Source of the DNA: JAGRMG01 sp047975215
Lineage (GTDB): Bacteria > Pseudomonadota > Alphaproteobacteria > Rhodobacterales > Rhodobacteraceae
DNA: 64,000 nt
Assembly: GCA_047975215.1 (NCBI GenBank)
Contig: JBKEDD010000042.1
Span: 29,363 to 93,362 of the forward strand
Direction: 5' to 3'
The position numbers were made by a program, and so were the translations under genes. How positions within the stretch are numbered: the stretch's first letter is position 1; each line of letters begins with the position of its first letter. Positions 1 to 9,184 of this stretch are shown here, piece after piece. The notes beneath the pieces are model-generated. The model did not search any database. It saw only the letters and a program-made list of their open reading frames with translations, and was not told the DNA's origin.

Positions 1-426
1 GATATCGCGCGCCTGCTGCGCGCCGAGTTCGAGCGGCGGGTTTGCGATGCCGCCCTTGGCGTGACGCCGGGTGAGGCGCGCACACTGGCGGCCGTGGCAA
101 GGGCCGGACCGCTGCGCCAGCACGACCTGGCCGACCTGACCGGGCTTGGTGCGATGAGCGTCACGGCCTTTCTGGACCGGCTGGAAAAGGCCGGTCTGAT
201 CCTGCGCGAGGCCGATCCCGGCGACCGCCGGGCCAAGCTTGTGCGCGTGACCGCGGATGCCGCGCCCTTGCTGGCACAGCTTAGGCGTATCGGCGACGAG
301 GTGCGCGCGATCACCCGTGGCGATATTCCGGCCGAGGACTGGGACCGTTTCCGCGACCTGCTGAAAGTGGCTCGCGACAACCATTTGGAGGCCCGCCGGG
401 ATCAGCGCGCAACGGGTGCCGCATGA
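1..426 (+). CDS. MarR-family transcriptional regulator, 5' end missing
   Basis: The reading frame is open from the first base, so the N-terminus lies outside the window; 141 codons are visible. The winged helix-turn-helix is recognisable: a recognition-helix region (LADLTGLGAMSVTAFLDRLE), then the wing signature DPGDRRAKLVRVT, then a C-terminal dimerisation helix. MarR proteins are usually repressors released by small phenolic or drug-like ligands. The stop overlaps the MFS start by ATGA, so the regulator probably heads, and may autoregulate, the efflux operon that follows. The promoter and operator are outside the window. The family call is firm; the ligand is unknown. Confidence 0.88.
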   Translation, partial: DIARLLRAEFERRVCDAALGVTPGEARTLAAVARAGPLRQHDLADLTGLGAMSVTAFLDRLEKAGLILREADPGDRRAKLVRVTADAAPLLAQLRRIGDEVRAITRGDIPAEDWDRFRDLLKVARDNHLEARRDQRATGAA

Positions 427-1706
427 GCGTGGCCGACATGAACGGCGTGCCACGCCCTCGCATGTCCGCCCGCCGTGTCAGCCTGATCGGCGCGCTGTTC
501 ATCGCCACGGGGCCGATCGCGATGGCGCTTTATACCCCGGCGATGACCGAGGTGGTGTCTGCCTTCGACACTTCCAACGGCATGGTCAAGCTGACGCTGA
601 CGCTGTATTTCGCGGGGTTCGCGACCGCCCAGCTGATCGCCGGGCCGCTGTCGGACGCGCTGGGGCGGCGGCCGGTGATCGTCGCCTTCATGGCGATATT
701 CGTCGCTGCCAGCCTGCTGGCGCTGATCGCGCCCAACATCGAGACGCTAATGTCTGCTCGGTTCGTTCAGGGCGTTGGCGCCAGTGCCGGGGTGGCGATC
801 TCGCGCGCCGTGGTGCGCGACCTGTTCGAGGGCGACGAGTCCTCGCGCATCATGAACCTGATGGGGATCATCCTGGCCGTGGCGCCCGCACTGTCCCCGA
901 CGCTTGGGGGCCTGATCGTGACTCATGCCGGCTGGCGGGCGGTGTTTGCCGTCATGACGCTGTTCGGGGCGGTGGTGATCGCGGTGACGCTGTTGGGCCT
1001 GCGCGAGACCGTGACGCCCGACCGCAGCCGCCTGAACCTGCGCGCCCTGGGGCGGTCCTATGTCACGCTGGCCACCAACCGGCATTTCGTCACCACCACG
1101 CTGACCATCGCCGGGGCGATCGGCGCGATCTATGCGCAGGCGACTATCCTGCCTTTCATCCTGATGCAGCGGTTGGGTCTGAGCCCGACCGCGTTCGGGA
1201 TAGGGATGCTGATGCAATCGGGAAGCTTTCTTGCCGGGTCGCTGGCCTTCCGCCAGTTGATGAAACGTCGCAGCGCCTACCGGCTGGTGACGCCCGGGCT
1301 GGTGTTCATCGCCCTCGGCAGCGTCGCGATGCTGACGCTGCTGACGGGTGAGACCAGCTTCCTTCGGGTGATGGGTCCGGTGGCGGTCTATACGTTCGGT
1401 ATCGCTTTCGTGATGCCGGCGATGACCACCGCCGCGCTGGCGCCGTTCCCGCGCATCGCTGGCGCGGCGTCGTCGCTGATGGGATTTGCGCAGATGGGGG
1501 CCGGGCTTCTGGTTGGGACGCTGGCGGCGCTGTTCGCCGACCCGGTGGTTGCGCTGGCGGTACTGATCCCGATAATGGGCACGCTGGCCTGTCTGTCCTA
1601 TGTCGTTTACCGCACGCATCCGCACCTGGCCGAGCCCGAACCGCGGCGCGGTGCCATCAGCGGCCCGCCCGCCGGCCGCTCCATGATGCCCACGGACACC
1701 GATTGA
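423..1706 (+). CDS. MFS drug transporter, Bcr/CflA-like
   Basis: A 427-residue integral membrane protein with about 12 hydrophobic segments. It carries the MFS motif A between TM2 and TM3 (GPLSDALGRRPV, about residues 78-89) and the TM4-5 arginine-containing region (RFVQGVGASAGVAISRAVVRD) typical of the Bcr/CflA drug:proton antiporters. It probably exports hydrophobic drugs or small metabolites across the inner membrane. It is translationally coupled to the MarR gene by ATGA. An RND periplasmic adaptor begins 55 bp downstream, which is unusual because MFS and RND pumps seldom share one operon. The substrate cannot be read from the sequence. Confidence 0.87.
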   Translation: MSVADMNGVPRPRMSARRVSLIGALFIATGPIAMALYTPAMTEVVSAFDTSNGMVKLTLTLYFAGFATAQLIAGPLSDALGRRPVIVAFMAIFVAASLLALIAPNIETLMSARFVQGVGASAGVAISRAVVRDLFEGDESSRIMNLMGIILAVAPALSPTLGGLIVTHAGWRAVFAVMTLFGAVVIAVTLLGLRETVTPDRSRLNLRALGRSYVTLATNRHFVTTTLTIAGAIGAIYAQATILPFILMQRLGLSPTAFGIGMLMQSGSFLAGSLAFRQLMKRRSAYRLVTPGLVFIALGSVAMLTLLTGETSFLRVMGPVAVYTFGIAFVMPAMTTAALAPFPRIAGAASSLMGFAQMGAGLLVGTLAALFADPVVALAVLIPIMGTLACLSYVVYRTHPHLAEPEPRRGAISGPPAGRSMMPTDTD

Positions 1707-1760
1707 CCGCCAAGTTCAGCGGTGCATGATGCCGCGACGACGACAGGAAAGCCCCGAGCC

Positions 1761-2900
1761 ATGAAAAAGCGCATATTCATCGTTGTTGTTCTGCTGGCGG
1801 CACTGGCCGCCGGAATCGTCGGTTTCGACCGGTTCCGCGGCCGGATGATTTCGGACTTCTTTGCCAACCGGCAGATCCTGCCGGTTACGGCGCCGGTCTA
1901 TGAGGTCAAGCCGCTGGACTGGACGCCGGTGGTGTCCGCCATCGGCACCGTCGATGCGGCGAATGGCGTCGAACTGACGGTCGAGGCGGCCGGCATCATC
2001 CGGGATCTGAACTTTGCGGCCAACGATGCGATAAAGAAGAACACGTTGCTGGTAAGGCTGGACGACGCGGTTCAGGAGGCCGACCTGGAGGCGCAGCGCA
2101 CCCAGGCGCGGCTGGACCAGCAGGCGCTTGAGCGGACCCGCGAGTTGCAGGGCCGGGGGATCAGGTCGGGCGTTTCGCTGGACGAGGCCGAGGCGCAGGC
2201 CGAAACCTCAAGGGCACAGGTGGCCAAGCTTCAGGCGGTACTTGAAACCAAGCGCGTCTATGCCCCGTTCGACGGTACCATCGGCATTCCGCGCGTCGAT
2301 GCGGGCAGCTATGTGGCGCCGGGTACCATCATCGCGACCTTGCAGGATCTCGACAGGCTCTATGTCGATTTCAAGGTGCCCGAACAGCAGCTTGGCCTGC
2401 TGTCCATCGGTCAGGAGGTGCGGGTCTGGGCCGAGGATGGCGCGACCCCCCTGATGGGGCGGATCGCGGGTATCGACCCCAGAATCGACCCCGCCACGCG
2501 GCTCGGCCTTGTCCGTGCCAAGGTCGGCGCCACGCAAACGGGCGGCGCTGAGACCGAGGACAAGCAGGCACCGCTGATCCCCGGCCAGTTCGTGCAGGTC
2601 GCGGCGCAGCTCTCGATGCAGGCCGGCGTTCTGGCGGTGCCTCAGACCGCCGTCGTCACCAGCCTTTACGGTGACCATGTCTTTGTCGTGCGCCCGGCCA
2701 AGGATGATGCGGACAAGCAGGTGGCGCGGCAGGCATTCGTGACCACCGGGCGCCGGTCCGGCGAGATGGTCGAGATCGTCAAGGGCCTTGAGGCGGGCGA
2801 CATGGTGGTGATCGCCGGGCAGAACCGCCTGTCCAACGGCACGCCGGTCATGCCTGACAATTCGGTCGCGCCGCTTGAGGGCGAGGCGGTCGGCGAATGA
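1761..2900 (+). CDS. RND efflux periplasmic adaptor (membrane fusion protein, HlyD/AcrA type)
   Basis: 379 residues from the ATG at 1761, preceded by AGGAAA at 1745-1750; an upstream in-frame ATG at 1722 would add 13 residues before the membrane anchor and is less likely. A single N-terminal hydrophobic anchor (about residues 5-23) is followed by a biotinyl-lipoyl-like half (VYAPFDGTIGIPRVDAGSYV), an alpha-helical hairpin of roughly residues 105-160, and a beta-barrel domain. It links the inner-membrane RND pump to an outer-membrane channel. The last codon overlaps the RND start (ATGA). No outer-membrane factor gene is nearby, so an unlinked TolC-like channel is presumably used. Confidence 0.92.
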   Translation: MKKRIFIVVVLLAALAAGIVGFDRFRGRMISDFFANRQILPVTAPVYEVKPLDWTPVVSAIGTVDAANGVELTVEAAGIIRDLNFAANDAIKKNTLLVRLDDAVQEADLEAQRTQARLDQQALERTRELQGRGIRSGVSLDEAEAQAETSRAQVAKLQAVLETKRVYAPFDGTIGIPRVDAGSYVAPGTIIATLQDLDRLYVDFKVPEQQLGLLSIGQEVRVWAEDGATPLMGRIAGIDPRIDPATRLGLVRAKVGATQTGGAETEDKQAPLIPGQFVQVAAQLSMQAGVLAVPQTAVVTSLYGDHVFVVRPAKDDADKQVARQAFVTTGRRSGEMVEIVKGLEAGDMVVIAGQNRLSNGTPVMPDNSVAPLEGEAVGE

Positions 2901-5900
2901 GCGTTTCGGACATCTTCATCCGCCGTCCGGTGCTGTCCACGGTGCTGGGCGCGCTGATCCTGCTTCTGGGGTTTCAGGGCCTGTTCGACCTTCCGGTGCG
3001 CGAGTACCCGGAAGTCGAGGAAACGGTGATCACCGTCACCACCGTCTATCCCGGCGCCAGCGCCGAACTGATCCAGGGCTTTATCAGCGCGCCAATCTCA
3101 AGCGCCGTCTCGACGACCGAGAACATCGACTATGTCAGCGCCACCAGCCGGCCCTCGGCCAGCGTCGTGACCGTGCGAATGAAGCTGGGCGCCAACCCGG
3201 ACGTTGCCCTGACCGAAGTCATGTCCAAGGTCCAGCAGGTGCGCGGGCGGCTGCCGCAGGATGCCGAGGATCCGACCATCGTCAAGGGTACCGGGAGCAG
3301 TTTTGCCACCATGTACCTGGCGATGCAGAACCCGAACATGACATCCGAACAACTGACCGAATATATCGACCGGGTGATCCGCCCGCGCATGTCCACCATC
3401 GAGGGGGTGGCCGAGATTCAGATCATGGGCGGGTCGGAATATTCCATGCGGGTCTGGGTCGATCCGGTGAAACTGGCGTCGCGCGGGGTCACGGCGGGCG
3501 AACTGATGGCGGCGATCAACGCCTCGAACTTCCTGGCCGCGCCGGGCCGGACGGAAAACCTCTATGTCGCCTATCCGGTCTCGCTCCGTTCGACCTTGCA
3601 GACGCCCGAGGCGTTCGGGGCACTGCCGCTCAGATCGACGGGCGACGGCGTGGTCCGGCTGCGCGATGTGGCGCGGGTGGAACTGGCCGCCGCCAGCACC
3701 GACACCATCGTCAACTTCAACGGCCAGCGCGGCGTATTCGTCGCCGTGTTCCCGACGCCCTCGGCAAACCCTCTGAGCACCGCCAGCGCCGTGATGGAGG
3801 AATTGCCGGCGATCCGCGACGGCCTGCCCGAGGGCATGACGCTGACGCTGATATATGACGCCACCGAGGCGATCAGCGCCTCGATCGACGAGGTGTTCAA
3901 GACCATCGCCGAGGCGGTCGGCATCGTGGTGCTGGTGATCCTGCTGTTTCTGGGCTCTCTGCGCTCGGTCCTGATGCCTATCGTCACCATCCCGCTGTCG
4001 CTGATCGGGGTTGGCTTCGTGCTGTTCATGCTGGGCTATTCGATCAACCTGCTGACGCTGCTGGCTATGGTGCTGGCCATCGGTCTGGTGGTCGACGACG
4101 CCATCGTCGTGGTGGAGAACATCCACCGCCATATCGAGGACGGGATGAGCCCGAAACAGGCGGCGTTCCGGGGCATGTCCGAGATCACCGGCCCGGTGAT
4201 CGCCATGACCATCACCCTGGCGGCGGTGTTCACACCGCTTCTGTTCACCGGCGGGCTGACCGGCGCGCTGTTTTCCGAGTTTGCCATGACGCTGGCCGGC
4301 GCGGTGGTGATTTCGGGCATAGTGGCGCTGACCATCACGCCGATGATGTCCGCCCGGCTGCTCAGGAAGGGTGGGCACAGCCGGTTCCAGAAGGTGGTGG
4401 ACAGCGGCTTTGAGCGGCTGGCGGGCTGGTACGAACGGCGCGTGCGCTCGTCGCTGGATTACCGGCCGGTCACGTTGCTGCTGGTGGCCGGGCTGGCCGG
4501 GCTGACGGGGTTCATGTTCCTGCACACGTCAAGCGAACTGGCCCCGGAGGAGGATCGCGGGGCGCTGTTTTCCATCGTCAACGCGCCCAGCTATGCCACG
4601 GTCGAGTATTCCCAGCTCTATTCTGAGCAGATGCGCGCGCTGACCAGGGATATCCCCGAGCTCGAGGCGAATTTCTCCATCGTCGGCATGGGCGGGCAGA
4701 CCAATTCGGCCATCGCGCTCTGGGCGTTCAAGGACTGGTCCGAGCGCGACCGCTCGCAAAAGCAGTTGCAGACCGATATCCAGAACCGGCTGGCGACGGT
4801 TTCGGGCGTGGAGCCGCTGGTGTTCGCGCCGCCCTCGCTGCCGGGCGCGGGCGGCGGGTTGCCGATCTCGGTGGTGATCCAGTCGACGGGCAGCCCCGAC
4901 CGGGTGGCCGAGGTCAGCGAGGAAATCAAGCGCAGGGCCGAGGCCACGGGGCAATTCATCGTCGTGCAGAATTCGCTTTCGTTCGACCAGCAGCAGGTGG
5001 TGGTGACGATCGACCGCGACCGCGCCGCGGCGCTGAACCTGTCGGTGCGCGATATTGCCAGCACGCTGGGCCTGCTGGTGAGCGAAGGTGCCATCGCGCA
5101 GTTTGACCGCGAAAGCAACAGCTATGACATCATCGTGCAGGTGCCCCGGCGGTTCCGCAACAACCCCGAGATGCTGGGCGAGTTCTTCGTGCGCTCGGTC
5201 AGCGGCGACATGGTGCCGCTGTCGGCGGTCGTGAACATCTCGACCGACGTGACCGCCACCGCCATCGAACAGTTCGACCAGCTCAATTCCTCGACCGTTT
5301 CGGCGCTGCCGATGCCCGGCGTGACCACCGGCACGGGGTTGCAGACCATCGTCGATATCGCCCGCGAGGAATTGCGCGACGGGTTCTTCATCGACTATAC
5401 CGGCCAGTCGCGCCTTGAGGTCGAGGAGGGCAACACCATCGCCATCGCCTTCGCCCTGGCGCTGACGGTGATCTATCTGGTTCTGGCCGCCCAGTTCGAA
5501 AGCTTCCGCGATCCCTTCGTCATCATGATGACGGTGCCGCTGTCGATGTTCGGGGCGATGGTGCCGCTGTTCTTCGGGCTTTCGACGCTCAACATCTATA
5601 CCCAGGTCGGGCTGATCACGCTGATCGGGCTGATTACGAAGCATGGTATCCTGATGGTCGAATTCGCCAACCAGCAGCGCCGCGAACACGGGCTGGACCG
5701 GGCCGCGGCGATCACCGCGGCGGCCCGGACCCGGCTGCGCCCGATCCTGATGACCACGGCGGCGATGGGTCTGGGGGTGGTGCCGCTGATCCTGGCCAGC
5801 GGTGCCGGGGCGGCGGCGCGGTTCTCGATGGGCCTGGTGATCTTCTCGGGTATCATGGTGGGCACGCTGTTCACCCTGTTCGTGGTGCCGATGTTCTATA

Positions 5901-5968
5901 CCTATATCGCACGCCGCGACCTGGCGGCCGAAACCGACGACGACCGCCCGCCGGCCGCGGCGCGCTGA
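2897..5968 (+). CDS. RND-family multidrug efflux permease (HAE1 type)
   Basis: 1023 residues, the usual length for AcrB/MexF-type hydrophobe/amphiphile pumps. It has the N-terminal IFIRRPVLS start, two large periplasmic loops and 12 TM segments. The proton-relay aspartate pair lies in the TM4 region (GLVVDDAIVVVENIHRHIEDG). The duplicated C-terminal half carries GLITKHGILMVEFANQ. It should take substrates from the periplasm or outer leaflet and pass them to the outer-membrane factor using proton influx. It is the last gene of the MarR-MFS-adaptor-RND set, coupled to the adaptor by ATGA. Substrate range is unknown. Confidence 0.94.
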   Translation: MSVSDIFIRRPVLSTVLGALILLLGFQGLFDLPVREYPEVEETVITVTTVYPGASAELIQGFISAPISSAVSTTENIDYVSATSRPSASVVTVRMKLGANPDVALTEVMSKVQQVRGRLPQDAEDPTIVKGTGSSFATMYLAMQNPNMTSEQLTEYIDRVIRPRMSTIEGVAEIQIMGGSEYSMRVWVDPVKLASRGVTAGELMAAINASNFLAAPGRTENLYVAYPVSLRSTLQTPEAFGALPLRSTGDGVVRLRDVARVELAAASTDTIVNFNGQRGVFVAVFPTPSANPLSTASAVMEELPAIRDGLPEGMTLTLIYDATEAISASIDEVFKTIAEAVGIVVLVILLFLGSLRSVLMPIVTIPLSLIGVGFVLFMLGYSINLLTLLAMVLAIGLVVDDAIVVVENIHRHIEDGMSPKQAAFRGMSEITGPVIAMTITLAAVFTPLLFTGGLTGALFSEFAMTLAGAVVISGIVALTITPMMSARLLRKGGHSRFQKVVDSGFERLAGWYERRVRSSLDYRPVTLLLVAGLAGLTGFMFLHTSSELAPEEDRGALFSIVNAPSYATVEYSQLYSEQMRALTRDIPELEANFSIVGMGGQTNSAIALWAFKDWSERDRSQKQLQTDIQNRLATVSGVEPLVFAPPSLPGAGGGLPISVVIQSTGSPDRVAEVSEEIKRRAEATGQFIVVQNSLSFDQQQVVVTIDRDRAAALNLSVRDIASTLGLLVSEGAIAQFDRESNSYDIIVQVPRRFRNNPEMLGEFFVRSVSGDMVPLSAVVNISTDVTATAIEQFDQLNSSTVSALPMPGVTTGTGLQTIVDIAREELRDGFFIDYTGQSRLEVEEGNTIAIAFALALTVIYLVLAAQFESFRDPFVIMMTVPLSMFGAMVPLFFGLSTLNIYTQVGLITLIGLITKHGILMVEFANQQRREHGLDRAAAITAAARTRLRPILMTTAAMGLGVVPLILASGAGAAARFSMGLVIFSGIMVGTLFTLFVVPMFYTYIARRDLAAETDDDRPPAAAR

Positions 5969-6270
5969 ACGCGCCCGGCCGTCAGGGGCGCGCGGGCCCG
6001 TTCAGGTCCACCGCCACCTTCGCGCTCAGGCTTTGCAGGCTGAGATGCAAGGGCCGGGTCGCGTAGTGCGGATTGTGGGCATGGGTGGCGCCCTCCTTGG
6101 ACATGAACCGATAGTTACGGGTAGTTGCGGGCCGCCTTCAGCAGGCGCGGGATGCGAACGAACGGTTCTTCGCAGGCGCGAAGGATTTTCTTGCGATACC
6201 GAATATGTTTGATAACCATCAATATACGGAGCGGCGTCGCACGCGCGACGTGGCATTGGGAGGAGAGAAC
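5969..6270. other. 302-bp intergenic region between the efflux and TRAP operons
   Basis: This gap should contain the promoter of the first TRAP operon. AT content rises at about 6185-6230. An inverted repeat TTGAT-AACC-ATCAA sits at 6209-6222, about 50 bp upstream of the start codon, and could be an operator. GGGAGGAGAG at 6258-6267 is a strong ribosome-binding site for the 6271 start. The left part holds a possible 40-codon minus-strand ORF, listed separately. I see no intrinsic terminator with a T-run after the RND gene. Confidence 0.4.
5982..6104 (-). CDS. possible small protein of 40 residues, unknown function
   Basis: Reading the minus strand from the ATG at 6104 gives a 40-residue protein beginning MSKEGATHAHNPHYATRPLH and ending before a TGA at 5982-5984. 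It is rich in His, Ser and Leu with no hydrophobic segment. Its composition is more protein-like than the surrounding shadow frames. No good ribosome-binding site precedes it, and I recognise no family. It could be a real small Rhodobacterales protein or chance. Confidence 0.22.
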   Translation of the reverse strand: MSKEGATHAHNPHYATRPLHLSLQSLSAKVAVDLNGPARP

Positions 6271-7290
6271 ATGAAGAAGTATCAAATCGCGCTTGGCGCG
6301 GTTCTGGCGTTGCTGATTCCGGTCGCCGGGCAGGCCCAGGATGTCACGCTGCGCCTGTCGCATTGGGTGCCGGCGGGCATCGCACCGGCCAAGAAGGGGA
6401 TCGAACCCTGGGCCAAATCCGTCGAGGAGGCATCCGGCGGCAGTATCGCGATCCAGATCTTTCCGGCCCAGCAACTTGGCAAGGCGCCCGATCACTATGA
6501 CATGGCCAAGCAGGGCATCGTCGATTTCGCCTGGATCAACCCGGGCTATACCGCCGGCCGCTTTCCGATCTACGGGCTGACCGAAGTGCCGTTCATGGTT
6601 GACGATTCGGTCGCCGGCGCCAAGGCGATCCATGAATGGTACGCAGAATACGGCGCGAGCCAGGAAATGGGTGACGTCAAGGTATGCTTCATCCATCCGC
6701 ACGGGCCGGGTGCGCTGCATTCCAAGGTCAAGATCACCAGACCCGAAGAGGTCGCGGGCAAGAATGTCCGACCCGCCCACGCCACCATGGCCCGGTTCGT
6801 CAGCCTTCTGGGCGGCGGCCCGGTGCAGGTGCCCGCCCCGGAAGTGCGCGAGGCGCTGTCGCGCGGCACCGCCGAGGCCGTCACCTTCCCCTGGGGGTCG
6901 ATGTACGATTTCAAGCTGACCGACGAGGTTCAGCAGCACCTCGATATGCCGTTCTACATGTCGGCGCAGGCGCTGGTGATGAACCTGGCCAGCTATGACG
7001 GACTGTCGGACGCCAACAAGGCGGTGATCGACGCCCATTGCACGCCGGAATGGTCGGCCAGGGTGTCGCAGGGCTGGTTCGAGGACGACATGGCGGCGCG
7101 CGACAAGCTGATCGCCGACCCCGAACAGATCCTGAATGTACCCACCGATGAAGAGGTTGCTTCCTGGCGCAAGGCGGCCGAACCGCTGATCGGCGAATGG
7201 CGCGAAAACGTCGCGGCGAAGGGCGGCGACCCCGATGCCATACTCGATGGCTACATCAAGGCGCTGGAAGCCAACGACGCCCGCTACTGA
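6271..7290 (+). CDS. TRAP transporter solute-binding protein (DctP family)
   Basis: 339 residues from the ATG at 6271, which has a strong SD (6258-6267). The N-terminus is a Sec signal peptide (MKKYQIALGAVLALL...GQAQ). The mature part starts DVTLRLSHWVPAG, the usual first beta-strand of DctP-type proteins. The region around GKNVRPAHATMARF holds the arginine that normally salt-bridges a carboxylate ligand, so an organic acid is the most likely substrate. It captures ligand in the periplasm for the QM permeases encoded directly downstream. The exact ligand cannot be assigned. Confidence 0.92.
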   Translation: MKKYQIALGAVLALLIPVAGQAQDVTLRLSHWVPAGIAPAKKGIEPWAKSVEEASGGSIAIQIFPAQQLGKAPDHYDMAKQGIVDFAWINPGYTAGRFPIYGLTEVPFMVDDSVAGAKAIHEWYAEYGASQEMGDVKVCFIHPHGPGALHSKVKITRPEEVAGKNVRPAHATMARFVSLLGGGPVQVPAPEVREALSRGTAEAVTFPWGSMYDFKLTDEVQQHLDMPFYMSAQALVMNLASYDGLSDANKAVIDAHCTPEWSARVSQGWFEDDMAARDKLIADPEQILNVPTDEEVASWRKAAEPLIGEWRENVAAKGGDPDAILDGYIKALEANDARY

Positions 7291-7302
7291 CACCGGTTCC
7301 GT

Positions 7303-7320
7303 GCGGGGCCTTGGCCCCGC
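7303..7320 (+). terminator. GC-rich hairpin between the TRAP SBP and permease genes
   Basis: A perfect 8-bp stem (GCGGGGCC / GGCCCCGC, 7303-7310 with 7313-7320 and a TT loop) follows the SBP stop. There is no U-tract, so it is more likely an attenuating or mRNA-stabilising hairpin that favours SBP over permease expression than a full terminator. Confidence 0.5.
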
Positions 7321-7344
7321 GCGGCGCCTGCGGGGACAGCGAAG

Positions 7345-7893
7345 ATGCCCTATTCCCAAGACTACAGACCGGCGGTCGAGCGCGCCATCCTGACGATCGA
7401 ACGGGTCGCCGGGGTCATGCTCGGGGTCGCCACCCTGCTGATCGTGATCTCCGCCGTCGGCCGCTACGGTTTCGCACGGCCGCTGCCCGACGCGTTCGAC
7501 CTGTCGCGGCTGATCCTTGGCATCGCCATTGCCTGGGGCTTTGCCAGCCTTGGCTATCACGGCAGCCATATCAAGGTCGACCTGCTGGCCCATGGCCTGC
7601 CATTGCTGCTGCTCAGGGCGATGAATGCCTTTGCCTGGGCGGTGCTGCTGGGCTTCACCGCGCTGTTGTGCTGGAAGATCGGCGAACGGGTGCAAAGCGC
7701 GGTCTCTGGCGGCGACGTGACGATGGATTTGCGCCTGCCGCACTGGGTGTTCTTTCTGGCGATCTGGCTGGGCATCCTCGCGGCGCTGTTCACCACCGGC
7801 TTGCGCCTGTGGCTTATCGCGGCGCGCGGCCGGGGCCTGGGCGAATACGACGGAATCGAGACCCGCCTGGGCGAACCGGGCAAACCGCGATGA
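7345..7893 (+). CDS. TRAP transporter small permease (DctQ family)
   Basis: 182 residues with four predicted TM helices and the DctQ-type segment FDLSRLILGIAIAWGFASLGYHGSHIKVD (given in part: the conserved core is GYHGSHIKVD, about residues 70-79). The small subunit is the membrane partner of the large DctM permease in sodium-coupled TRAP transport. It starts 54 bp after the SBP gene and its last codon overlaps the DctM start by ATGA, so SBP, Q and M form one operon. Confidence 0.85.
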   Translation: MPYSQDYRPAVERAILTIERVAGVMLGVATLLIVISAVGRYGFARPLPDAFDLSRLILGIAIAWGFASLGYHGSHIKVDLLAHGLPLLLLRAMNAFAWAVLLGFTALLCWKIGERVQSAVSGGDVTMDLRLPHWVFFLAIWLGILAALFTTGLRLWLIAARGRGLGEYDGIETRLGEPGKPR

Positions 7894-9182
7894 GCAACGG
7901 ACTGATTGCCGGCGGCGGCTTTGCCATCCTGTTCGCGCTGATGATTCTGCGGGTGCCGATAGGGGTGGCCATGGGGCTGGTCGGGATCGGCGGGTTCGGC
8001 GCGGTGGTCGGTTTCGGGCCGGCGCTGAACCTGCTGGCGCAATCGCCGATCAGCACCATGACCGATTTCAACCTCACGCTGATTCCGTTCTTCGTTCTGA
8101 TGGGGGTACTGGCGACCAATTCGGGCATGTCCAGGGAACTGTTCGCGGCCGGACGTGCCTGGATGGGGGGCTTGCGCGGTGGGCTGGGGCTGGCCTCGGT
8201 CGGGGCCTGCGCCGGGTTCGCGGCGATCTGCGGGTCATCGGTGGCCACGGCGGCGACGATGACCAAGATCGCCTATCCCGAGATGCGCAATGCCGGTTAT
8301 CCCGACGATGCCGCAACCGGCATCATCGCGGCGGGGGGTACGCTTGGCATCCTGATCCCGCCATCGGTGGTGCTGGCGGTCTATGGCTTCATCACCGAAC
8401 AGGATATCGGCGTGCTGTTCATCGCCGGAGTCGTTCCCGGCATCCTGGCGGTAATCATGTACATGCTGACGGTGCGCATCTGGTATGCGCGCGTCCTGCC
8501 CGCCGGCGACCGTTTCGACCTCGGGGCCGCCATCGCTTCGCTGCGCGGGGTCTGGGCGGTGGGGCTGCTGTTCGTGGCCGTGATCGTGTCGATCTACCTT
8601 GGCGTGGTGACAGCGACCGAGGCTGCCGCCGCCGGTGCCTTCCTGACCGCGATCATCGGGCTTGCGCGCGGGCGGCTGTCGGTGGGCGGTCTGCTGGACT
8701 GCCTGGTCGAGGCGCTGCGCACGTCGGTCGCCATCTATGTCGTTCTGATCGGAGCGACGCTGTTCGGCTATTTCCTGGCCGTGACCCAGGTGCCCCAGGA
8801 ACTGACGCAATACCTGCTGGGGCTGGGGGCGGGAAAATACGGGACGCTGGTTCTCATCATGGTGATGTTCCTGATCATGGGCTGTTTTCTGGATGCCATG
8901 GCGATGATCATCCTGATGGTACCCATCGTGTTCCCGGTCGTTCTCGAACTCGGGTTCGATCCGATCTGGTTCGGCGTCATCATCGTGATGACGGTCGAGC
9001 TTGGCCTGATCACGCCGCCGGTGGGGATGAACGTGTTCGTGATAAACTCCATCGCCAGCCGGGTCAGCCTGCCGACCATCTTTCGCGGCGTTCTGCCTTT
9101 CGTCTGTGTCGATGTACTGCGGCTGGTTATCCTGATCGCATTCCCGGCGCTGGTTCTGTTCCTGCCCTCGGGGATGCACTGA
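7890..9182 (+). CDS. TRAP transporter large permease (DctM family)
   Basis: 430 residues from the ATG at 7890 (ATGA overlap with the Q subunit). About 12 hydrophobic segments are present. DctM signatures include the ASVGACAGFAAICGSSVATAA region, GGTLGILIPPSVVLAVYG (about residues 145-162), and the C-terminal ELGLITPPVGMNVFVI motif. It forms the substrate and sodium channel of the TRAP system. A larger frame that opens upstream merely reads through the Q gene. A truncated MarR-like gene follows after two bases. Confidence 0.93.
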   Translation: MSNGLIAGGGFAILFALMILRVPIGVAMGLVGIGGFGAVVGFGPALNLLAQSPISTMTDFNLTLIPFFVLMGVLATNSGMSRELFAAGRAWMGGLRGGLGLASVGACAGFAAICGSSVATAATMTKIAYPEMRNAGYPDDAATGIIAAGGTLGILIPPSVVLAVYGFITEQDIGVLFIAGVVPGILAVIMYMLTVRIWYARVLPAGDRFDLGAAIASLRGVWAVGLLFVAVIVSIYLGVVTATEAAAAGAFLTAIIGLARGRLSVGGLLDCLVEALRTSVAIYVVLIGATLFGYFLAVTQVPQELTQYLLGLGAGKYGTLVLIMVMFLIMGCFLDAMAMIILMVPIVFPVVLELGFDPIWFGVIIVMTVELGLITPPVGMNVFVINSIASRVSLPTIFRGVLPFVCVDVLRLVILIAFPALVLFLPSGMH

Positions 9183-9184
9183 GG

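Noticed and set aside
747..5689. Several long antisense open frames opposite the MFS and RND genes (for example 747-1625, 3098-4525 and 4529-5689)
   Set aside because: They are rich in His, Gln, Arg and Asp, lack motifs, and mirror well-supported plus-strand genes. This is the usual effect of high third-position GC.
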